Source: Methylomicrobium sp. (GTDB lineage: Bacteria > Pseudomonadota > Gammaproteobacteria > Methylococcales > Methylomonadaceae). Taken from it: DNA of 45,070 bases. The DNA lies in the NCBI GenBank assembly GCA_018333785.1, contig JAGXSU010000131.1, positions 1 to 45,070 on the forward strand, read 5' to 3'. Both the position numbers and the translations under genes were made by a program. Below the pieces are notes generated by a model. That model saw only the letters and a program-made list of their open reading frames with translations, ran no database searches and had not been told where the DNA came from. Numbering within the stretch: position 1 is the first letter of the stretch; every line of letters starts with the position of its first letter. Shown here in pieces: positions 39,401-45,070 of the stretch.

Positions 39401-39889
39401 CCAATCGGCAATCCAGTCCGAACGATAAACCTGGTATTGATCGAACAGATCCGCCAGTTGTTCTGCCAGTTGGTAACGTTTGCGGCGGCTGGTGTCTTCG
39501 GCCAGAAATGTAGCCAGCGTTTCAAATTCCGGTCGTGAAACCAGCGCTGGCAGTAAACGGTATAAGCGCCACGTCAGGGGGGCTTTGGCGAGCAATTGTT
39601 GCTTGGGAATCTGCTGTCCCAATACCGCCCGGTAGACACTCCAGATGAACAGCGAGGGCAATTGCACCGATATTCCCGCTGCAATGCCCAGCGAATTGTT
39701 TTGCGCCAGGCTTTGCTTCAACCATTGCCCCATGCCGTTACTTTGGACTAAAAAAACCTCATTTTCCAGGGGCGCCAAAGGATGCTCCTGCAGCCAGTGT
39801 TCAAGCACATCCCGCAACGTTTCCAATTGATTGGAATGGATGATCGCAATGCCGTTTTCAAGCGACGTGCAGGGGGGGATTTCAATCAT
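36422..39889 (-). CDS. recC: Exodeoxyribonuclease V gamma subunit, RecC
   Basis: This is a 1155-residue RecC (E. coli 1122), the subunit that recognises Chi with an inactive helicase-like fold. Recognised segments are the N-terminal NEVFLVQSNGMGQWLKQSLA, RVILFGLSSLPQQSLEV, IVMVPDINKYAPHILAVFG, RMLLGYAVG and LICLLGMNDGDYPR. It leads the recC-recB-recD operon. The ptrA gene that separates recC and recB in E. coli is absent here. It is divergent from the UspA-like gene, with a 143-base gap in which no clear promoter was identified. Confidence 0.94.
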   Translation of the reverse strand: MIEIPPCTSLENGIAIIHSNQLETLRDVLEHWLQEHPLAPLENEVFLVQSNGMGQWLKQSLAQNNSLGIAAGISVQLPSLFIWSVYRAVLGQQIPKQQLLAKAPLTWRLYRLLPALVSRPEFETLATFLAEDTSRRKRYQLAEQLADLFDQYQVYRSDWIADWAEGHDFLRSAHGEPLTLAGQHRWQAALWRAVMADLHEADNGFASRALVHDRFMHDIDRIDTRPDGLPRRVILFGLSSLPQQSLEVMAKLGKFCQIVLFVPNPCRHYWADIIEDKELLKAERRRQSYKSGMTTALTDDELHLHANPLLAAWGKQGRDYIRLLDHFDETQTYENWHWPDNKIDLFNDYGEPGQRSLLNHLQQSILDLEPVPGAPVQINAADDSLVFHIAHSPQREVEILHDQLLARFNAAGQNGTPLFPRDIIVMVPDINKYAPHILAVFGQVKPDDPRYLPFSLADQQQRGLNPLLVAVEVLLKLPESRFTVSEFLALLEVPAFRERFAIDESAIPKLHQWIEEAGIRWGLNAEQRTQTVAMPDHLDANTWQFGLRRMLLGYAVGAGEAFNAIEPYEEIGGLDAQWLGSLSVCLETLEKYTHLLRHEHNVETWQQNLSGLLDDFFSAANERDRKILETLSRALTDWGQICEQAGLTPNDTLPLVVVREAWLAEVDEPSLHRRFLSGRVNFCTLMPMRAIPFRLICLLGMNDGDYPRTQHGHSFDLMSQRGQYRPGDRSRRQDDQYLFLEALLSARNQLYISWVGRSIRDNSERPPSVLVSQLRDVLAQGWKLTEKDRPLLEVLTVEHPLQPFSLHYVAKNRDPHLFTYAQEWYEQTQDKLTLTSNRVAEEKTFTLNLESLDRFMKAPVKAFCLHTLKFGFDEETVTSEDNEPFGFNDLESYLLANELLSSLQSEKPVDPERFFETQRRTMTQKGRLPYGGFARPAFNTLAEPVKQAWRQYQAVLPDWPVEMAPQSVEFHFELDCGITITLQGDLDHLRQNNKDSSVSIIHLTAQKLMKRDQIKYANLLQYWVQHLAACASGMAVQSIMASADTVLDIAPLPQADALELLKTLAEAWYQGMQAPIPVACRTAFAWLGAPPDSAMAAAQERYEGNDWKQGEVVFDPYLARFFPSFISLNPDHFEAWTVLLYQPVFQQIRQQGDSI

Positions 39890-40032
39890 AATTTAATGTC
39901 AGTGATGGGTGTAAGTCGTAGGTATTCATATAACGGATTAATGAAATTAGTAAGCTTCATGAAAGCTTTCTGAAAGGCCATTGAAAGCATTTATCAATAC
40001 TATGAATTTGCAGCAACTTTCAGAGATTTGAC

Positions 40033-40530
40033 ATGATAAATCGAACAATATTGGTCCCTACGGATTTTTCTATGGAATCATTGAGCTTAGTGAAACAGAC
40101 CATGGATACCAGCAATAACGATACACTTCATTTTATACTGACACACTGCCTGTTTCTTTCTGATGAGCCTGTCGAGCTGCTGTATTTTTCAAAAACCGAA
40201 TTGATCAGGTCTTTGAAAAGCGCAGCGTTTAATCGGGCATGCAAGGCAATTCGTGAACGTTATCCGGTCGAAAAAATGCGGATTACAACCGAACTTTTCA
40301 CCGGCCTCAACCAAACGGCTTTCAATCATTTTATTGATGCGAACCAAATCGATGAAGCAGTCATTCCAAAACAATACAGTCCTACGTTAAACCTTAAAAG
40401 CAGTTTCAACCCACTTCCTTTTATACGCAAAAGCAGACTGAAAATAACCGAGATTACCGTTTCAGAGCAGTCATACTTAGCGATTAAAAATAATCAAGGA
40501 CTACTGGCAAATAGCTTCATTCGGGCATAG
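40033..40530 (+). CDS. UspA-like small protein
   Basis: This is a 165-residue protein whose start, RTILVPTDFSMESLSLVKQ, is typical of universal stress proteins. The ATP-binding glycine motif usual near the C-terminus of UspA (GxxG-9x-GS) is not seen, so it may be a degenerate or non-ATP-binding member. Other parts of the protein are not conserved enough for me to say more. It is divergent from recC. No strong ribosome-binding site is evident (CAGAGA upstream). Confidence 0.55.
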   Translation: MINRTILVPTDFSMESLSLVKQTMDTSNNDTLHFILTHCLFLSDEPVELLYFSKTELIRSLKSAAFNRACKAIRERYPVEKMRITTELFTGLNQTAFNHFIDANQIDEAVIPKQYSPTLNLKSSFNPLPFIRKSRLKITEITVSEQSYLAIKNNQGLLANSFIRA

Positions 40531-40706
40531 GCAGTTAATGAGTAAACGTGTTCAGCCAATGTTATTTGCCACCTTTTATATAAATGAAGTTTCCCAATAA
40601 TTTCAAAAACGGACAGCCATTATGCTTGGGCTGCAGGAATTATCGATAGAGTCTGTGTAACCGGTGGCAAACCTATAAATAAATCTTCGTTCGCGTAAGG
40701 CTGAGG

Positions 40707-40870
40707 CGTCATCCCGGCAGGGATCGCCGGGATCCAGGATACAAGGACGTGCTACAGCCCTCGCCATCCATGGCTTCTGGGCTCATGCCGGGCTGTCCTG
40801 CCCTGCACCCTTCGGGCGAGTGTCAATCCGCTACCGGCGGATTGGTCCGGCAATCCCTGCCGGAATGACG
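40707..40870. repeat. 164-bp REP/MITE-like inverted repeat
   Basis: The left arm at 40707-40730 starts CGTCATCCCGGCAGGGATCG and the right arm at 40847-40870 is its complement with two mismatches in 24 bases. Smaller palindromes lie within (AATCCGC/GCGGATT). Parts are shared with the palindrome at 19522-19607. It encodes nothing obvious. Such elements are dispersed in many gammaproteobacterial genomes and are often mobilised by RAYT transposases. The rest of the 577-base gap 40531-41107 shows nothing clear. Confidence 0.75.
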
Positions 40871-41107
40871 GTAACTATTAATGCAAACAACGCTCTCTAA
40901 CAAGCGTGGACAACCCTAAAAAACTGGGAAACTTCAGTTATATAAGTCAGGCCCCTGTTTTTTGGCTGGTAACTACTCGCACACTTGGAATTGAGGTAGT
41001 AGGTGATTGCCTGAAAAGGCTTTTGCAACAGGTATGTTTTATGCGCTTTCTCAAATCAAGCGGCTACACCCAACAAACAGGAGTGGGTGAGCTAATAAAG
41101 TTTTCCT

Positions 41108-41560
41108 TTATTGACAAACTTTATAAGGCGAACCGTCGACCAAGGCTTGATATTTTGCTTCAAGTTTAGGTCCGCCTGGATAGTTAAACTCTGTATCAAC
41201 CGATAACACACCTTGTTTTTCTCCCGCGTTGAAGGTCAGTAGTAGCGGTCTGTCTTTATTCGGATCGTAATAGGGGAAAAACCAAAGGCTGATGCCTTCG
41301 TAAAAATTTCCGCCATAGCTGGCGGCGTATTCCGGATGAGTCGCCTTCTCAGATTTTCCGTTGACTTCAAAAGTAAATCCTGTGCTGTCAACAATGATCT
41401 GGGGTTGTTTTTTGCAGTCACCTGAAGGAGCGTAACGTCCGAAAATTGCCTTGAAAGCATCTAAATTATTCATCTCGATGGCCGTTGATGCCGATGAAAA
41501 TAATGAAGCAAAGGTCAGTCCTGCTATCGGCAGTAACTTTTTAAATGACAGTGGTTTCAT
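41108..41560 (-). CDS. Small secreted protein of unknown function
   Basis: This is a 150-residue protein with a clear signal peptide (charged start KPLSFKK, hydrophobic core, cleavage near STA-IE at residue 27). The mature part has two Cys (C49 and C149) that could form a disulfide, and many aromatic residues (ISLWFFPYYDPNKDRP). I do not recognise the family. The start is well supported by an AGGGGG ribosome-binding site. It is on the same strand as, and 39 bases downstream of, the four-PAS GGDEF-EAL gene, so they may share a transcript. Confidence 0.8.
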   Translation of the reverse strand: MKPLSFKKLLPIAGLTFASLFSSASTAIEMNNLDAFKAIFGRYAPSGDCKKQPQIIVDSTGFTFEVNGKSEKATHPEYAASYGGNFYEGISLWFFPYYDPNKDRPLLLTFNAGEKQGVLSVDTEFNYPGGPKLEAKYQALVDGSPYKVCQ

Positions 41561-41599
41561 GGTTATCCCCCTGAAAAGAGTCAGTCGGTATACGATAAA

Positions 41600-44500
41600 T
41601 TAAATTTTAACAGGATCAAAGTTTTGCCATTCCGGACAAGCCCGGTAATTCGCTAGCCAGTCGATTATGGACTCAGGCGGCATGGGAGCTGCGATAGCAA
41701 AGCCCTGAGCGAGCTGGCAATCCAATGCTAACAAGTGCAAACCATGCTCGACTGTCTCCACGCCTTCGGCGATCACTTGCCGCCTGAACGCATGAGACAG
41801 GGCGATAACGCCTTTGATAATGGCATCATCACTGGCATTAGTGAGCATGTTGCGCACGAAGCTGTAGTCTATTTTAATGGTGTCGGCAGGTAAATGGCGC
41901 ATGTGAGTCAGCGACGAATACCCGGCACCAAAGTCGTCGAGAGCAATTTTGACGCCCAGTTGAGTGCTGCAGAAAGTTAGGAGACCGGCAACGGCATTCA
42001 GATCGCCCATAGCGGTGCTTTCCAGTATTTCCAGCTGGAGATTTTCAGGCGGTATCTCCGGGTGTTTGGCGAGTGCTTCAGTCAGATGACTAATGAAATC
42101 GCTATTGAGTAATTGATAATAGGAAATGTTGATGCTCAATTCCAGGTCCAAGCCTTGTTTTAACCAGTGTTGCAATTGATCAAGCGCTTGTTCAATGACC
42201 CAGTTGCCGATCGCTACCTCGAGTTCAGAGCACTGAACCAGCGATAAAAAACCCTCCGGAGTGATGAGTCCGTTTGAGGGGTGCTGCCAGCGCAGCAGCG
42301 ACTCCATGCCGAAAATATGACCCGTTCGCATATTCACTTTGGGTTGGTAAAAAAGGCAAAATTCGCCGCGTTTAAAAGCGTCCGAAATTTCGTCTAACTG
42401 GCTGTGCAGTCTGATGATATCTTTTTTATGGTCATTGTCGAACAGATGAAAACGATTTTTCCCGGCCAGCTTGGCCTGATACATCGCATGATCGGCGTGG
42501 CGTATCAAGGTGTCAGGGTCCGAGTCGTCCAGTGGGTATAAGGTAATGCCGCTGGATGCGGAAATGCTAATGATACGGTCATTTATATAATAAGCTTCAG
42601 AAATAGCCCTGTGTATCCTAGCCATTGTTTCGCAGCAATGGTCTATCGAGTCCATTTCTCCGATTAACAGGGCAAATTCGTCGCCGCCCAAACGCGATAC
42701 CGTATCTTCCTCCCGCAAGTGGTTTTTGATTCTTTCGGCAACCTGAATCAAAACCTGATCCCCGGCCTCGTGACCAAAGGTGTCATTGACCGGTTTAAAG
42801 CCATCCAGATCGATAAAGCAGATCGCCAGCAGGGACTGATTGCGCTTACTGTGGGCTATGGCCTGATTGAACCGGTCGCCGAACAGTGTTCGATTGGGAA
42901 GATGGGTCAATGGATCAAAGTGAGCGAGGCGTTCCAGCGCCAGTTGTTGTTGCTTGCTTTCGGTAATATCGGAAAACAGCCCGATATAATTCACGACTCT
43001 GCCTTGTGTGTCGCGAAGAACCGAAATGGAGAGCAGTTCAGCATAGAGATCACCGTTTTTCTTACGATTCCAGACTTCGCCCTGCCAATAATTTTGTTTT
43101 GCCAAGGTTCGCCAGATTTCAGCAAAAAACAGGTCGGAATGTTTGCCCGAATTCAACATTCTTGGATTTTTGCCGATGACTTCATCGCGTCTGTAACCGG
43201 TTATCTCGCAGAAGGTAGGATTGACATCAATCATGATCCCCAAAGCGTCGGTGATGATAATACCTTCGTGAGCCTCTCCGAATACGCGAGCCGCCAGCTG
43301 CAGCTTTTCCTCGGCTATTTTACGACCGGTGATATCGCTGACAAACGCGACGCTGTATTCGGTATCGGCGAAATGGACATGGTTGGCAATAATTTCAACG
43401 GTCAGTAAATGGCTGTCTCTGTGCTTGTGCCGGGTTTCAAAAATATGCGTTTTATTTGTTTTCAGTTCCTGCCAAATGCTTGCCCAGTTTTGAAACGGGA
43501 ACACAGGATCGATATCGGCTAATGACAGCTTCAATAAGTGTTCTTCCGAATAGCCCAGCATTTCGCAGGCACGTTTATTTGCATAGCAAATCCGGGTGCG
43601 TTGATCGATCCAGTAGATGCCGATATTGGCATTGTCCATAGCAAACTGAGTCAGACGCAAACTTTGCTCAGCCTCTTTTCTATCGCTGATATCCTGAACA
43701 AACGTGAAGGTATATTCCTCTCCGTTATGCACGATGTAATTCCCGACCACTTCAACCGGAAAAATAGAACCGTCTTTGCGGCGATGGCGGGTTTCGATAT
43801 TGATATAGCCCTGTTGTTTCAGGTTTTCCCAGATTGGCGGCCAGTCTTCCGCCGCGAAATCAGGGTCAAATTGCCAGACGGGTCGCCCGATAATTTCCTC
43901 TCGGGAATAACCCAAGGCTTCACAGACATGATCATTCACATAAAGAATCGTGCCATGGCTGTCTATCCGGTAAAACGAGCTGCTGCTTTTGGCGATGGCT
44001 GTTTGAGTCAGCCAGAGTTCCTGCATGATTTTTTGCAGCGGTGTAATGTCTTCGTAAATGCCCAGTAAACCCAGCACGGAGCCATCGGTATTGAGAAGTG
44101 GAATTTTAGAAGTGCGAAGGCTGACTTGTTTGCCATCCGCAGTGGTTTGTTGTTCCTCAAAACCCAGTTTTGGGCAACAGGTTGACAGGATCTGCTGCTC
44201 CTCGGCACGGTAGCGTTCAGCGTGTTTTTTCCAGCTTAATTGGAAGTCGTCTTTACCGGTGATCTCCTCGGGGTGAGACAAGCCTGCGTTTTTCGCAAAC
44301 AGCTGGTTACAACCCACATAATGCAGGTCTTTATCTTTCCACGATACCCTGACCGGCAAGGTTTCAATAATTGTTTGTAACAGATGCTGGGCTTCCTGTT
44401 GTTCCTTGATAATACCTTGTTTTTCAGAGGTTTCCGATTGGCTTATGATCAAGTCCGATTGTATGCTTGCCAGTCGGATCAGCAGCGCGCTGACAATGGC

Positions 44501-44674
44501 GCTGACGCAAAATGAGGCAACCAAGCCGGTAATCAGATAATTAACGGTGACTTCACCATTCAGCAAATAGTCCATGGCCGCAACAATCAGGCTGGTGCCA
44601 ACCATAGCTGACGTTATCGCAAATAACAGAATGCGAAGGCGGCTGAGTTGAACTAATTTTGCATAATTGAACAT
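41600..44674 (-). CDS. PAS(4)-GGDEF-EAL c-di-GMP signalling protein
   Basis: This is a membrane protein of 1024 residues from the ATG at 44674; a TTG at 44692 would add six. Residue numbers here count from that TTG. Two membrane helices occupy ~18-70, followed by a short coiled coil. Four PAS domains follow (starts near 105, 230, 350 and 465; for example YIDQRT- and DALG-type cores). GGDEF is intact at 669-673 (RLGGDEFALL). In the EAL domain the signature reads E797-S-L in MESLLRW, so the Ala is replaced by Ser, while DDFGAGYSS is intact. The glutamate is kept, so phosphodiesterase activity remains possible. The protein probably senses several signals and makes or degrades c-di-GMP; which is dominant cannot be told from sequence. 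Confidence 0.93.
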   Translation of the reverse strand: MFNYAKLVQLSRLRILLFAITSAMVGTSLIVAAMDYLLNGEVTVNYLITGLVASFCVSAIVSALLIRLASIQSDLIISQSETSEKQGIIKEQQEAQHLLQTIIETLPVRVSWKDKDLHYVGCNQLFAKNAGLSHPEEITGKDDFQLSWKKHAERYRAEEQQILSTCCPKLGFEEQQTTADGKQVSLRTSKIPLLNTDGSVLGLLGIYEDITPLQKIMQELWLTQTAIAKSSSSFYRIDSHGTILYVNDHVCEALGYSREEIIGRPVWQFDPDFAAEDWPPIWENLKQQGYINIETRHRRKDGSIFPVEVVGNYIVHNGEEYTFTFVQDISDRKEAEQSLRLTQFAMDNANIGIYWIDQRTRICYANKRACEMLGYSEEHLLKLSLADIDPVFPFQNWASIWQELKTNKTHIFETRHKHRDSHLLTVEIIANHVHFADTEYSVAFVSDITGRKIAEEKLQLAARVFGEAHEGIIITDALGIMIDVNPTFCEITGYRRDEVIGKNPRMLNSGKHSDLFFAEIWRTLAKQNYWQGEVWNRKKNGDLYAELLSISVLRDTQGRVVNYIGLFSDITESKQQQLALERLAHFDPLTHLPNRTLFGDRFNQAIAHSKRNQSLLAICFIDLDGFKPVNDTFGHEAGDQVLIQVAERIKNHLREEDTVSRLGGDEFALLIGEMDSIDHCCETMARIHRAISEAYYINDRIISISASSGITLYPLDDSDPDTLIRHADHAMYQAKLAGKNRFHLFDNDHKKDIIRLHSQLDEISDAFKRGEFCLFYQPKVNMRTGHIFGMESLLRWQHPSNGLITPEGFLSLVQCSELEVAIGNWVIEQALDQLQHWLKQGLDLELSINISYYQLLNSDFISHLTEALAKHPEIPPENLQLEILESTAMGDLNAVAGLLTFCSTQLGVKIALDDFGAGYSSLTHMRHLPADTIKIDYSFVRNMLTNASDDAIIKGVIALSHAFRRQVIAEGVETVEHGLHLLALDCQLAQGFAIAAPMPPESIIDWLANYRACPEWQNFDPVKI

Positions 44675-44888
44675 GTTGGGGCCGCTGAACAAAGCAGTTT
44701 AAACTGCATTATTGTACAGCTTGCGGGAGAGTGTGGGGAGCGCGATTATGGATGCGTTAAACCATCTCTGCAATTCTCCTCGACGTCCCTGTCGTAGGGC
44801 AGAAGTTCACAATTACAGCTGGTAAAATTGGTGGGCGTGAACAGAATCATAAATACTATTAATCGTCCCATAAGTTATCGCACCCTCT

Positions 44889-45070
44889 CTATGTGTGCAT
44901 TTCCGCGTATAAGGTGTCAGGTAATCGAAAAAAGCTTTTAACCAGTTCTATTTTTTGCTGGATAGACAGCATGGCCGAAAGAATGAGGGTTTCCATATCC
45001 AGCTTGCTTTTAACTGGGTGCTTACCTACTTCAGCCTTAGCATGATTCCAGACCTGTTCATCTGGATTTA
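44889..45070 (-). mobile_element. IS630-type transposase, 3' end (cut by window edge)
   Basis: On the minus strand the frame from the window edge to TAG at 44889-44891 encodes about 60 residues: LNPDEQVWNHAK, then KSKLDMETLILSAML and FFRLPDTLYAEM. NPDEQVWNHAK is the C-terminal DDE-type motif region of IS630-family transposases (the final catalytic Asp/Glu lies in NPDE). No stop interrupts this part. The insertion sequence end should lie in the non-coding stretch to the left. A TA at 44860-44861 followed by ATCGTCCCATAAG is a possible border, unproven without the other end. Confidence 0.8.

Noticed and set aside
40906-41169. 87-codon + strand ORF
   Set aside because: It starts with a non-ATG codon in an intergenic stretch and runs into the well-supported secreted protein gene on the other strand.
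42719-43408. 229-codon + strand ORF inside the GGDEF-EAL gene
   Set aside because: It lies opposite PAS and GGDEF domains with clear motifs and has no motif of its own.

Overview
The window looks like a gammaproteobacterial chromosome of middling GC. It has an E. coli-type GshA, a recC-recB-recD operon, TonB-dependent receptors and many c-di-GMP proteins. Gene content and the REP-like intergenic repeats would suit a Methylococcales-type methanotroph, but that lineage is a guess; no diagnostic one-carbon gene is present. No rRNA, tRNA or CRISPR array was seen.

Left part (1-8300, + strand): the 3' end of a giant surface protein made of near-identical 148-residue Calx-beta-like repeats. It is followed by a tight cluster encoding a TolC-type outer-membrane lipoprotein, a small HlyD-type adaptor, an unusual GAF-like/membrane/HlyD fusion and an M50 (site-2-protease-like) membrane metalloprotease fused to a HlyD-type arm. 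No ABC transporter gene is present. This resembles a type I-like export or surface-display apparatus in which an M50 protein takes the inner-membrane place, and it is the best candidate here for an undescribed system.

Second block (8877-19287, + strand): a compact operon of two TonB-dependent receptors, a YfiR-like periplasmic protein, a 1645-residue CHASE8 hybrid histidine kinase (three receiver domains, HPt, PAS, GGDEF, EAL) and an HDOD protein. It recalls the YfiBNR c-di-GMP module, with the YfiN role taken by a hybrid kinase and TonB receptors placed upstream.

Middle (19288-30622): a penicillin-acylase-family hydrolase, a YkgJ-type cysteine-cluster protein, a gshA-cysH sulfur/thiol operon divergent from recQ (with overlapping facing -10 boxes), a pilZ-queD-DUF1249 operon, a 30-codon ORF, trpS and a YigZ-family gene.

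Right part (30724-45070): the recC-recB-recD operon on the minus strand with 4-base overlaps, a UspA-like small protein, a REP-like 164-bp inverted repeat, a small secreted protein of unknown function, and a four-PAS GGDEF-EAL protein with an ESL variant. The 3' end of an IS630-type transposase runs off the right edge.
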